A DNA stretch of 19,504 bases, taken from assembly GCF_035271705.1 (NCBI RefSeq), contig NZ_DATERI010000098.1:1-19504 (forward strand). The letters are read 5' to 3'. The notes under the pieces are model-generated. The model did not search any database, was not told where the DNA came from, and was given only the letters and a program-made list of their open reading frames with translations. Both the position numbers and the translations under genes were made by a program. The stretch is from Buttiauxella sp035271705 (GTDB lineage Bacteria; Pseudomonadota; Gammaproteobacteria; Enterobacterales; Enterobacteriaceae). Positions 1-7,438 of the stretch are shown here, piece by piece (within the stretch, counting starts at the first letter, position 1; every line of letters starts with the position of its first letter).

Positions 1-616
1 GCTGGACATCGATCACGGTACCTATCCATACGTGACCTCTTCCAACACCACCGCAGGTGGCGTGGCAACAGGTTCCGGCATTGGTCCACGTTATGTTGAT
101 TACGTCTTGGGTATTATTAAAGCGTACTCTACTCGCGTTGGTGCAGGTCCGTTCCCAACTGAACTGTTTGATGACATCGGCGAGTTCCTGTGCAAACAAG
201 GTAACGAGTTCGGTGCAACAACCGGTCGTCGTCGTCGTACTGGCTGGCTGGACATCGTTGCTGTGCGTCGCGCAGTGCAGATCAACTCCCTGTCAGGTTT
301 CTGCCTGACCAAGCTGGACGTACTGGACGGCTTGAAAGAAGTTAAACTCTGCGTCGGTTACCGTATGCCTGATGGTCGCGAAGTGACCACCACTCCAATG
401 GCTGCGGACGATTGGGCTGGCATCGAGCCAATCTACGAAACTATGCCTGGTTGGTCCGAAACGACCTTTGGTGTGAAAGAGCGTAGTGGTTTGCCTCAGG
501 CAGCGCTGAACTACATCAAACGTATTGAAGAACTGACAGAAGTTCCTATAGATATTATTTCTACAGGTCCAGATCGTTCTGAAACCATGATTTTGCGCGA
601 TCCGTTCGACGCATAA
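1..616 (+). CDS. purA: Adenylosuccinate synthetase, C-terminal part (5' end outside window)
   Basis: PurA joins IMP and aspartate using GTP to make adenylosuccinate, the first committed step from IMP to AMP, in the cytoplasm. The open frame runs from base 2 to the TAA at 614-616 and encodes the last 204 residues of a protein that is about 432 residues in E. coli. Visible family motifs are the aspartate-binding loop GATTGRRRRTGW, whose arginines sit near family positions 303-306, and the guanine-recognition motif TKLD in LTKLDVLDG. The C-terminus TMILRDPFDA matches the E. coli end closely. No frameshift is visible. The start lies upstream of the window, so the GTG at 32 is an internal valine. 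A terminator follows directly. Confidence 0.98.
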   Translation, partial: LDIDHGTYPYVTSSNTTAGGVATGSGIGPRYVDYVLGIIKAYSTRVGAGPFPTELFDDIGEFLCKQGNEFGATTGRRRRTGWLDIVAVRRAVQINSLSGFCLTKLDVLDGLKEVKLCVGYRMPDGREVTTTPMAADDWAGIEPIYETMPGWSETTFGVKERSGLPQAALNYIKRIEELTEVPIDIISTGPDRSETMILRDPFDA

Positions 617-623
617 TGATGAT

Positions 624-656
624 ACGGGGTGTGGCCATCACACCCCGTTTTGCTTT
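624..656 (+). terminator. Rho-independent terminator of purA
   Basis: A perfect 10-bp stem (ACGGGGTGTG at 624-633 with CACACCCCGT at 639-648) has a 5-nt loop and is followed by a T-rich run TTTTGCTTTT. It begins 8 nt after the purA stop codon and should separate purA from nsrR-rnr. Confidence 0.9.
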
Positions 657-730
657 TCTTCTCGCCGTTTTTTTGCCTTCCCCGGTCAAATAAATTAGCC
701 GCTCAACATATGGCTGGTTTATCATCAATA

Positions 731-857
731 TATACCCGTCATACTTCACGTTGCAGCGGTGTTGGCTGCTTTCACTCACCCCAGTCACTTACTAAAGTAA
801 GCTCCCGGGGATTCTTGAGCTGGCCGCCTGGCTGCAACCCGAATTATTTAGGGTATA
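731..857 (-). repeat. ERIC element (intergenic repeat unit), copy 1
   Basis: This copy is exactly 127 bp, the canonical ERIC length. It carries the conserved core (CACTCACCCCAGTCACTTAC, then AGTAAGCTCCCGGGGATTC), which is the reverse complement of the classic ERIC core. The ends TATACCCG and TTAGGGTATA are imperfect inverted repeats that continue to GTTGCAGC/GCTGCAAC. It lies between the purA terminator and nsrR and ends 46 bp before the nsrR start codon, so it is probably within or next to the nsrR promoter region. Confidence 0.95.
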
Positions 858-903
858 GTATTTGCAGATATTAAGCGTTTCCCCTCCCACCCTAGAGGTT
901 GAT

Positions 904-1329
904 GTGCAGTTAACGAGTTTTACTGATTACGGTTTACGTGCTTTGATTTACATGGCGTCTTTGCCAGAAGGAAAGATGACTAGCATTTCTGAGGTTACAG
1001 AGGTGTACGGCGTGTCACGTAATCATATGGTGAAAATCATCAATCAACTGAGCCGTGCTGGCTTCGTGACGGCAGTGCGCGGCAAAAACGGTGGTATTCG
1101 CCTCGGTAAACCGGCGAAATCAATACGCGTCGGCGATGTGGTGCGCGAGCTGGAACCGCTTTCTTTGGTGAACTGTAGCAGTGAGTTTTGTCATATTACC
1201 CCCGCATGTCGCCTGAAACAGGCACTGGCCAAGGCGGTGCAAAGCTTTTTAACAGAGCTGGATAAGCACACGCTGGCTGATTTGGTGGACCAAAACCAAC
1301 CGCTCTACAAATTATTGCTGGTGGAATAA
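904..1329 (+). CDS. nsrR: NsrR, nitric-oxide-sensing Rrf2-family repressor
   Basis: NsrR is an iron-sulfur transcriptional repressor that loses DNA binding when nitric oxide attacks its cluster; it controls hmp, ytfE and other nitrosative-stress genes in enterobacteria. The 141-residue product has the Rrf2 winged-helix domain (LTSFTDYGLRALIYMA at the start, recognition region YGVSRNHMVKIINQLS near 35-50, wing VRGKNGGIRLGKPA near 58-71). The three cluster cysteines are Cys91, Cys96 and Cys102 (CX4CX5C), exactly as in E. coli. I chose the GTG at 904 because it aligns with the E. coli N-terminus, gives the family length and has AGAGGT about 6-7 nt upstream; the frame is open further upstream to 862 with no good ribosome site. 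rnr follows after 39 nt, so the two are probably co-transcribed. Confidence 0.96.
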   Translation: MQLTSFTDYGLRALIYMASLPEGKMTSISEVTEVYGVSRNHMVKIINQLSRAGFVTAVRGKNGGIRLGKPAKSIRVGDVVRELEPLSLVNCSSEFCHITPACRLKQALAKAVQSFLTELDKHTLADLVDQNQPLYKLLLVE

Positions 1330-1368
1330 ATCACGATTCCCCCAGCCAATGACAACGGAGGAACCGCA

Positions 1369-3813
1369 ATGTCAAAAGATCCTTTTCAGGAACGAGAAGC
1401 CGAAAAATACGATAACCCGATCCCAAGCCGGGAGTTTATTCTCGCTCATCTCTCCAAACGTGAAAAACCAGCCAATCGTGACGAACTGGCTGAAGAACTC
1501 AATATTAGCGGTGAAGAACAACTAGAAGCGTTGCGCCGCCGTCTGCGTGCCATGGAACGCGATGGTCAGTTGGTCTTTACCCGCCGTCAATGCTACGCGC
1601 TGCCAGAACGCCTTGATCTGCTAAAAGGTAAAGTCATCGGCCACCGTGATGGATTTGGCTTCCTGCGCGTTGAAGGTCGTAAAGACGATCTTTATCTCTC
1701 TTCTGAACAGCTTAAAACCTGTATGCACGGTGACATCGTGCTCGCTCAACCGCTGGGTGCTGACCGTAAAGGCCGCCGCGAAGCGCGTATTGTCCGTGTG
1801 CTTGAGCCAAGAACGGGGCAAATCGTTGGCCGCTACTTTACCGATGCAGGCATTGGTTTTGTGGTGCCGGACGACAGCCGTCTGAGTTTCGATATTCTTA
1901 TCCCACCAGAAGAGTTGATGGGCGCGCGCATGGGCTTTGTGGTTGTGGTTGAACTCACCCAGCGTCCGACTCGCCGCACCAAAGCCGTGGGCAAAATCGT
2001 TGAAGTACTGGGCGATAACATGGGTACAGGCATGGCCGTGGATATGGCGCTGCGTACTCATGAAATCCCGTACGTCTGGCCGTCAGAAGTTGAAGCACAA
2101 GTCGCTTCTTTGAAAGAACAAGTGCCGGAAGAAGCCAAAGTCGGTCGTGTTGATTTGCGCTCCCTGCCGCTCGTTACCATCGATGGTGAAGATGCGCGTG
2201 ACTTCGATGACGCCGTGTTCTGTGAGAAGAAACGTGGTGGCGGTTGGCGTTTGTGGGTAGCGATTGCTGACGTAAGTTATTACGTTCGCCCACCTACAGC
2301 ACTCGATAAAGAAGCACGCAACCGTGGTACGTCGGTTTACTTCCCATCGCAAGTTATCCCGATGCTGCCAGAAGTGCTGTCCAACGGTTTGTGCTCGTTG
2401 AATCCACAGGTTGATCGTCTGTGTATGGTCTGCGAAATGACGATATCCTCGACCGGCCGCCTAACGGGCTCGAAATTCTACGAAGCGGTAATGAGCTCCC
2501 ATGCACGTCTGACCTACACCAAGGTGTGGCACATGTTGCAGGGCGATCAGGAATTGCGCGAGCAGTATGCCCCGCTGGTTGAACCCATCGAAGAGTTGCA
2601 TAACCTGTATAAAGTGCTGGATGTTTCCCGTGCTCAGCGCGGTGGTATCTCGTTTGAAAGTGAAGAAGCGAAGTTCATCTTCAATGCCGAGCGCCGCATT
2701 GAACGCGTCGAACAAACTGTACGTAACGATGCGCACAAACTCATCGAAGAGTGCATGATCCTCGCAAATATCTCCGCGGCTCGTTTTGTTGAAAAACATA
2801 ACGAACCGTCTTTGTTCCGCGATCACGATCGTCCAAGCAACGACGCGATCACCGCGTTCCGTTCTGTTCTGGCAGAATTGGGTCTGGAGTTGCCTGGTGG
2901 GCAAAAACCAGAACCACGTGATTACGCAGAACTGTTGAACTCGATTGCCGATCGTCCGGATCATGAAATGCTGCAAACGATGCTGCTGCGCTCCATGAAA
3001 CAGGCGGTTTACGATCCAGAAAACCGTGGTCACTTCGGCCTTGCGCTGCAATCTTATGCGCACTTTACCTCGCCTATCCGCCGTTACCCTGACTTGCTGC
3101 TACACCGTGCAATTAAGTATCTGCTGGCAAAAGAGCAGGGGCACAAAGGCAACAGCACCGAATCTGGCGGCTGGCACTATGAAATGGAAGAGATGCTGCA
3201 ACTGGGTCAGCACTGTTCTATGGCGGAACGTCGGGCCGATGAAGCCACACGCGATGTTGCTGACTGGCTGAAATGCGACTTTATGCAGGATCAGGTTGGG
3301 CAGACATTTAGTGGCATCATCGCCAGCGTTACCGGTTTCGGCTTCTTTGTTCGTCTGACGGATCTGTTCATCGATGGTCTGGTGCATGTTTCGTCGCTGG
3401 ATAATGACTACTACCGTTTCGACCAAATTGGGCAACGCCTGATTGGCGAATCTGGTGGGCAGACTTATCGTCTGGGTGATCGCGTAGAAGTGCGTGTTGA
3501 AGCCGTCCATATGGATGAGCGTAAGATTGATTTTGCTTTGATCTCCAGTACTCGTGCACCACGTGGTGAGGGTAAAACTGAAAAAGACAGAGCGAAAAAA
3601 AGCGCAAATGGCAACGGACCAAAACGTCGTCAGGGTGGTAAACGCGTAAACTTCGAGGCAGACAGTGCTTTCCGTAAAGAGAAAGGACCTGCCAAGCCGA
3701 AGAAAGCGAAAGCCGAGACGAAGGAGAAGAAAGCGAAAACTCCTTCTGATAAAACCCGTAAAATAGCGGCAGCAACTAAAGCTAAGCGTGCGGCTAAAAA
3801 ACAGCCTAGCTAA
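1369..3813 (+). CDS. rnr: Ribonuclease R, 3'-5' exoribonuclease
   Basis: RNase R is a processive 3'-5' exoribonuclease that degrades structured RNA, takes part in rRNA quality control and trans-translation, and is induced in cold and stationary phase. The 814-residue product is essentially the E. coli length (813). Visible parts in order: an N-terminal helix-turn-helix-like segment (about 20-80), cold-shock domains (about 85-230), and the RNB catalytic domain with the active-site run DGEDARDFDDA carrying Asp272, Asp278, Asp280 and Asp281. The RNB signature YAHFTSPIRRYPDLLLHR lies near 563-580. An S1 domain covers about 643-725 (GIIASVTGFGFFVRL), followed by a lysine-rich basic tail to the end. 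CGGAGG precedes the ATG by 7 nt. It is second in the nsrR-rnr-rlmB cluster. Confidence 0.98.
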   Translation: MSKDPFQEREAEKYDNPIPSREFILAHLSKREKPANRDELAEELNISGEEQLEALRRRLRAMERDGQLVFTRRQCYALPERLDLLKGKVIGHRDGFGFLRVEGRKDDLYLSSEQLKTCMHGDIVLAQPLGADRKGRREARIVRVLEPRTGQIVGRYFTDAGIGFVVPDDSRLSFDILIPPEELMGARMGFVVVVELTQRPTRRTKAVGKIVEVLGDNMGTGMAVDMALRTHEIPYVWPSEVEAQVASLKEQVPEEAKVGRVDLRSLPLVTIDGEDARDFDDAVFCEKKRGGGWRLWVAIADVSYYVRPPTALDKEARNRGTSVYFPSQVIPMLPEVLSNGLCSLNPQVDRLCMVCEMTISSTGRLTGSKFYEAVMSSHARLTYTKVWHMLQGDQELREQYAPLVEPIEELHNLYKVLDVSRAQRGGISFESEEAKFIFNAERRIERVEQTVRNDAHKLIEECMILANISAARFVEKHNEPSLFRDHDRPSNDAITAFRSVLAELGLELPGGQKPEPRDYAELLNSIADRPDHEMLQTMLLRSMKQAVYDPENRGHFGLALQSYAHFTSPIRRYPDLLLHRAIKYLLAKEQGHKGNSTESGGWHYEMEEMLQLGQHCSMAERRADEATRDVADWLKCDFMQDQVGQTFSGIIASVTGFGFFVRLTDLFIDGLVHVSSLDNDYYRFDQIGQRLIGESGGQTYRLGDRVEVRVEAVHMDERKIDFALISSTRAPRGEGKTEKDRAKKSANGNGPKRRQGGKRVNFEADSAFRKEKGPAKPKKAKAETKEKKAKTPSDKTRKIAAATKAKRAAKKQPS

Positions 3814-3822
3814 TTAAAACAA

Positions 3823-3910
3823 CCCTCAACCTGGCCTTCTCCCTGAGGGAGAGGGCATGGGATCGAATCTGGTTTCCTCCCTCTCCTTTGGGAGAGGGAC
3901 GGGGTGAGGG
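3823..3910. repeat. 88-bp double-hairpin intergenic repeat between rnr and rlmB
   Basis: Outer imperfect inverted ends (CCCTCAACCTGGCC at 3823-3836 and GGACGGGGTGAGGG at 3897-3910) enclose two hairpins: CTCCCTGAGGGAG near 3839-3851 and CCCTCTCCTTTGGGAGAGGG near 3879-3898. The sequence type (CCCTCACCCC…CTCTCCC…GGGAGAG) resembles a palindromic repeat seen between genes in many Gammaproteobacteria; the family link is from memory and not verified. No T-tract follows, so it is more likely an mRNA processing or attenuating structure than a terminator. Confidence 0.75.
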
Positions 3911-3965
3911 CGATCATTTTCAGAATTAAACACAGCTGCATCAGCGGCTGAAACGAGTGATACCA

Positions 3966-4697
3966 ATGAGTGAAATGATTTACGGCATCCACGCCGTCCA
4001 GGCGCTACTTGATAACGCCCCCCAGCGTTTTCGGGAAGTTTTTATTCTTAAAGGCCGTGAAGACAAACGTCTGATGCCTTTAATCCATGCGCTGGAAGCC
4101 CAGGGGGTGCCGGTTCAACTGGCAAACCGCCAATGGCTGGATGAAAAATCTGAAGGTGCTGTACACCAGGGGATCATTGCTCGCGTGAAGCCTGGCCGTC
4201 AGTACCAGGAAAATGATATTCCAGACCTGCTTGCCAGCATCGATACGCCGTTCTTGCTTATTCTGGATGGCGTGACCGACCCGCACAACCTCGGTGCCTG
4301 CCTGCGTAGTGCCGATGCCGCAGGCGTACATGCAGTTATCGTCCCGAAAGACCGCTCTGCACAGCTGAACGCAACGGCGAAAAAAGTCGCCTGTGGAGCC
4401 GCTGAGAACGTACCACTTATCAGTGTAACCAACCTGGCACGTACTATGCGTTTATTGCAGGAATCGAACGTTTGGATCGTGGGTACTGCTGGCGAAGCCG
4501 ATCACACATTGTTCCAGAGCAAAATGACGGGCCCAATGGCGCTGGTGATGGGTGCTGAAGGCGAAGGTATGCGTCGTCTGACGCGTGAACATTGTGATGA
4601 GCTGATCAGCATCCCAATGGCGGGGACGGTTTCATCACTGAACGTCTCCGTTGCAACCGGTATTTGCCTGTTCGAAGCAGTACGTCAACGTAGTTAG
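3966..4697 (+). CDS. rlmB: 23S rRNA (guanosine-2251-2'-O)-methyltransferase RlmB
   Basis: RlmB is a SPOUT-class methyltransferase that uses S-adenosylmethionine to 2'-O-methylate G2251 of 23S rRNA in the peptidyl-transferase P loop. The product is 243 residues, as in E. coli. An N-terminal substrate-binding domain (about 1-70) leads into the knotted SpoU domain with motif 1 (DGVTDPHNLGACLRSADAAG, near 108-127), motif 2 (MGAEGEGM, near 196-203) and motif 3 (SLNVSVATGICLFE, near 224-237). The ATG at 3966 is chosen because MSEMIYGIHAVQALL aligns with E. coli; a nearby GAGTGA may serve as ribosome site. A start three codons earlier (3957) lacks a better site. It lies 152 nt after rnr, separated by a palindromic repeat. 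Confidence 0.97.
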   Translation: MSEMIYGIHAVQALLDNAPQRFREVFILKGREDKRLMPLIHALEAQGVPVQLANRQWLDEKSEGAVHQGIIARVKPGRQYQENDIPDLLASIDTPFLLILDGVTDPHNLGACLRSADAAGVHAVIVPKDRSAQLNATAKKVACGAAENVPLISVTNLARTMRLLQESNVWIVGTAGEADHTLFQSKMTGPMALVMGAEGEGMRRLTREHCDELISIPMAGTVSSLNVSVATGICLFEAVRQRS

Positions 4698-4703
4698 ATT
4701 TCC

Positions 4704-4731
4704 GTGGGGTGCTTTCGCACCCCGCTTTGTG
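4704..4731 (+). terminator. Terminator after rlmB
   Basis: The stem GGGGTGC (4706-4712) and GCACCCC (4717-4723), with loop TTTC, can be extended by a G-T and a G-C pair and is followed by CTTTGT. The T-tract is short, so termination may be partial. It lies 6 nt after the rlmB stop. Confidence 0.65.
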
Positions 4732-4768
4732 ATCCCTCCCCCTGCATAAGTGCTGTCACCGTCCATAC

Positions 4769-4785
4769 TAATGGTTATGCCATTA
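4769..4785. promoter_or_regulatory. Inverted repeat upstream of aidB
   Basis: TAATGG (4769-4774) and CCATTA (4780-4785) form a perfect 6-bp inverted repeat with a 5-nt spacer, overlapping a second palindrome CATTAATG (4781-4788) beside the ribosome site. E. coli aidB is activated by methylated Ada at its promoter; I cannot show that this is an Ada site. It could equally be a leader hairpin that affects translation. Confidence 0.35.
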
Positions 4786-4800
4786 ATGGGAGGGAACACA

Positions 4801-6435
4801 ATGCGCTGGCAAACTCACACCGTTTTTAACCAACCGATACCCCTCAACAACAGTAACCTTTTTCTTTCTGATATTTCGTTAACCGAAGCCGTTGCTCGTG
4901 AAGGTGCCGGCTGGGATGCTGAACTTCTGGCGAGTATTGGTCAGCAGCTTGGCTCGGCTGAATCGCTGGAGCTCGGGCGGCTGGCAAACTTGAATCCTCC
5001 AGAATTGCTGCGTTACGACTCCAGCGGTGAACGGCTCGATGATGTGCGTTTTTATCCAGCCTGGCATCTGTTGATGCAGGGATTGTGTGCTAACCGAATA
5101 CACAATTTGCCGTGGCAGGAAGATGCTCGTCAGGGCTCATTTGTCGCCCGTGCCGCGCGCTTTGTTCAGCACGCACAAGTGGAAGCAGGCACGTTATGCC
5201 CGATAACCATGACATTTGGCGCCATCCCTCTGTTACAGAAACATTTACCCAAGGATTTTCAGCCGTGGCTGAAACCATTACTCAGTGACCGTTATGATGC
5301 GCATCTTGCACCAGGTGCGCAAAAACGTGGCCTGCTGATTGGCATGGGCATGACTGAAAAGCAGGGGGGCTCGGATGTACTCAGCAACACCACGCGAGCC
5401 GAGGCTATCGACAAACGTGGTGCAGGTGAAATGTATCGCGTAGTTGGCCACAAGTGGTTTTTCTCTGTTCCACAAAGCGATGCGCATTTGATTCTGGCAC
5501 AAGCAAAAGGTGGGCTGTCCTGCTTCTTCATGCCACGCTTTCTACCTGACGGGCAACGCAATCAGGTTCGCTTTGAGCGCCTGAAAGATAAACTCGGTAA
5601 TCGCTCAAATGCCAGCAGTGAAGCTGAGTTTTTCGATGCGACAGCCTGGCTTATCGGCGAAGAAGGCGAGGGGATCCGCTCGATTTTGCAAATGGGCGGC
5701 TATACCCGTTTTGATTGCGCGTTGGGTAGCCATGGCCTGATGCGCCGTGCACTCTCGATTGCGTTGTATCACGCACATCAGCGGCAAGCCTTCGGGAAAA
5801 ACCTTATTGATTTACCCATTATGCGCCAGGTTCTTGGACGTATGGCTTTACAACTTGAAGGCCAAACGGCGTTTCTATTCCGTCTGGCTCGCGCCTGGGA
5901 ATCACCTGGTAACCCGCATGAATTGGCGTATACCCGCCTCTTTACCCCAGCCGCTAAGTTTACCGTCTGTAAATCAGGTATCCCGTTTGTTGCGGAGGCG
6001 ATGGAAGTGCTAGGGGGTATCGGCTATTGCGAAGACAGTGAACTGCCGCGTATCTATCGAGAAATGCCAGTGAACAGTATTTGGGAAGGCTCTGGCAATA
6101 TCATGTGCCTGGATGTGTTGCGTGTTCTGACTAAACAGCCTGGTACTATGGAAATGCTGCATGCTGAATTTGATGAGGTGAAGGGGCAAAACCGGCATTT
6201 CGATCGTAGCTGGCGGCAATTGCAACAGCGGTTGCACAAGCCACAAGAGGAGTGGGGCAGGGAACTCACCAGACTGCTGGCATTACTGGCAACCGGCGCA
6301 CAAGTATTACAACATCTCTCTCCACCGTTGGGCGAGGCCTGGTGCCGTATGATGCTGGACTCGCGAGGGGAAAGTGTATTACCGAATCAAGTTTTGATGG
6401 ATGTACTGCTGCGGGCGACGGGACGCACAGGATAA
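4801..6435 (+). CDS. aidB: AidB, acyl-CoA-dehydrogenase-like flavoprotein of the adaptive response to alkylation
   Basis: AidB is a DNA-binding FAD protein related to acyl-CoA dehydrogenases, induced with ada-alkB in the adaptive response and thought to protect DNA from alkylating agents; its exact chemistry is unsettled. The product is 544 residues against 541 in E. coli. Family stretches visible are LLIGMGMTEKQGGSDV (near 178-193), the FAD/substrate region GHKWFFSVPQSDAH, GGYTRFDCALGSHGLMRRA, EAMEVLGGIGYCEDSELPR and the C-terminal DNA-binding helical part. The ATG at 4801 follows GGGAGGG by 6 nt and matches the E. coli N-terminus (WQTHTVFNQPIPLNN); an upstream extension to 4750 has no family support. 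It sits 103 nt after rlmB, with the E. coli yjfI-yjfC genes missing. The spacer RAEAIDKRGAGEMYRVV is a few residues longer than in E. coli. Confidence 0.96.
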   Translation: MRWQTHTVFNQPIPLNNSNLFLSDISLTEAVAREGAGWDAELLASIGQQLGSAESLELGRLANLNPPELLRYDSSGERLDDVRFYPAWHLLMQGLCANRIHNLPWQEDARQGSFVARAARFVQHAQVEAGTLCPITMTFGAIPLLQKHLPKDFQPWLKPLLSDRYDAHLAPGAQKRGLLIGMGMTEKQGGSDVLSNTTRAEAIDKRGAGEMYRVVGHKWFFSVPQSDAHLILAQAKGGLSCFFMPRFLPDGQRNQVRFERLKDKLGNRSNASSEAEFFDATAWLIGEEGEGIRSILQMGGYTRFDCALGSHGLMRRALSIALYHAHQRQAFGKNLIDLPIMRQVLGRMALQLEGQTAFLFRLARAWESPGNPHELAYTRLFTPAAKFTVCKSGIPFVAEAMEVLGGIGYCEDSELPRIYREMPVNSIWEGSGNIMCLDVLRVLTKQPGTMEMLHAEFDEVKGQNRHFDRSWRQLQQRLHKPQEEWGRELTRLLALLATGAQVLQHLSPPLGEAWCRMMLDSRGESVLPNQVLMDVLLRATGRTG

Positions 6436-6444
6436 AAATATAAC

Positions 6445-6482
6445 AGCCAGCGCCATAGAATTCAGTTAAATGGCCGCTGGCT
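6445..6482. terminator. Bidirectional terminator between aidB and yjfN
   Basis: The stem AGCCAGCG (6445-6452) pairs with CGCTGGCT (6475-6482), and CCAT/ATGG continues it inward past one bulged base. On the minus strand the stem is followed by GTTATATTTTTAT, a good T-tract for ending yjfN. On the plus strand the following TATTTAT is weaker. It lies between two convergent genes. Confidence 0.8.
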
Positions 6483-6485
6483 TAT

Positions 6486-6761
6486 TTATGCATAGATAAT
6501 GGCTTGTACACGCCAGCCTTCAGCAAGCTGGTTTTCCTGCATTTTGACGATGCGATAGTACGACGCACCCTGCTCATCAGCCTTTAAGGCAATGACTTTT
6601 TCCACATCTTGCACGGTACCGGCGATACCATTTACTGAAATCATGCCGATTTCATTCAAACCCGTTACACAATCTGCGGCAACATCCTCTGCCGATTGTG
6701 CCGACGTTGTGATTAGCCCTACGGACAGCAGTAATGAGGTTAAGGCAAGCGTTCGTTTCAT
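6486..6761 (-). CDS. yjfN: YjfN, small periplasmic YhcN/DUF1471-family protein
   Basis: The 91-residue product has a signal peptide (MKRTLALTSLLLSVGLIT, with cleavage expected near TSAQSA) and a mature YhcN/DUF1471 domain with GLNEIGMISVNGIAGTVQDVE, KADEQGASYYRI and the terminal WRVQAIIYA, matching E. coli YjfN. The start at 6761 is chosen because AAAGGAG lies 7-8 nt upstream and the signal peptide begins there; the frame extends 16 codons further upstream without signal-peptide character. Family members are small envelope proteins linked to stress and biofilm. I recall YjfN being reported as an activator of the periplasmic protease DegP, but the sequence does not show this. It is followed by a bidirectional terminator and lies downstream of bsmA on the same strand. 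Confidence 0.93.
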   Translation of the reverse strand: MKRTLALTSLLLSVGLITTSAQSAEDVAADCVTGLNEIGMISVNGIAGTVQDVEKVIALKADEQGASYYRIVKMQENQLAEGWRVQAIIYA

Positions 6762-6916
6762 AGTTAACTCCTTTAAAACTGACCCTGAATCAGCAGGGCC
6801 TTCCTTCACGTTAGGTGAACTCCAGACCTGTCGGTTGGCTGAAGTTCATTGTGCATAAGAAACGATCAGTTGGCGCAAAGCTATGTAAATATTAATAAAG
6901 TAAACATAGTGCGGCA

Positions 6917-7219
6917 TTACTTGCGAAACAAAATTGCTTGGGCATACCACTGGCCCGGAACCACAGTCTCATCGTTTAATACGATTTGGTAGTAATCCGC
7001 TTTCGCAGCAACAGCTTTCTCTTTTATCGCCCGCTCTGAGTCCATTGGAGAGCCGCGTTCGAGTACTGTCACTGTCCCTATTTTGGTCAATCCCTGCGTT
7101 TGCGAACGCTGAATTTCTTGAGGACTGTCGGTTACCGGTGGTGCAGGTTGCGGCGTACCCTGTAACACGCTACAGGCACTGAGTGCGGTCGCAAGTAACA
7201 AAGCTGATAGCAGTCGCAT
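6917..7219 (-). CDS. bsmA: BsmA (YjfO), biofilm/peroxide-stress lipoprotein
   Basis: BsmA is a lipoprotein of the YhcN/DUF1471 family, linked in E. coli to biofilm stress and peroxide resistance. From the chosen start the product is 100 residues, with signal MRLLSALLLATALSAC; the lipobox LSAC places the lipidated cysteine at residue 16. The mature part has the proline-rich linker TPQPAPPVTDSPQEIQ and the domain ends GQWYAQAILFRK, very close to E. coli BsmA. The start at 7219 has a purine-rich AAGAGACGAGA upstream; a start nine codons earlier (7246, giving 109 residues, the E. coli length) has no visible ribosome site but cannot be excluded. The gap to yjfN is 155 nt with no strong terminator, so yjfN may have its own promoter or be read through. 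Confidence 0.9.
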   Translation of the reverse strand: MRLLSALLLATALSACSVLQGTPQPAPPVTDSPQEIQRSQTQGLTKIGTVTVLERGSPMDSERAIKEKAVAAKADYYQIVLNDETVVPGQWYAQAILFRK

Positions 7220-7367
7220 GATCGTTTCTCGTCTCTTAATAGCCATAGTGTAGCCGCGGTTTTTATCTGGGGAGAGGGAATGTTCCCATTTTGTTAGCTT
7301 CCCCGCGCTTTTTAATCACTTTCGAATGAAAATCGCTAAGCAGATCTCATAGTGAATAATAATTTCT

Positions 7368-7406
7368 GTAAGCCTATGACTTGATAAGCCGTAAATGCTG
7401 GCTTAC
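7368..7406. promoter_or_regulatory. Inverted repeat in the bsmA–yjfP divergent promoter region
   Basis: GTAAGCC (7368-7374) and GGCTTAC (7400-7406) form a perfect 7-bp inverted repeat with a 25-nt spacer that itself holds ATAAGCC. It lies 33 nt before the yjfP start in the 219-bp region between two divergent genes. It may be an operator or an RNA hairpin; no known regulator was recognised. Confidence 0.35.
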
Positions 7407-7438
7407 AAAGGAATACACAATGATACGGAGTGATTCCA

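Noticed and set aside
629..874. Open frame across the purA terminator and ERIC copy 1
   Set aside because: It runs through a terminator and a palindromic repeat and has no protein-like features.
862..903. N-terminal extension of nsrR to 862
   Set aside because: It has no family counterpart and no ribosome site; the GTG at 904 gives the conserved MQLTSFTDYGLRAL start.
2461..3063. Long minus-strand open frame of 200 codons inside rnr
   Set aside because: It lies wholly antisense to the conserved RNase R catalytic domain, has no ribosome site or family motif, and is explained by rnr codon bias.
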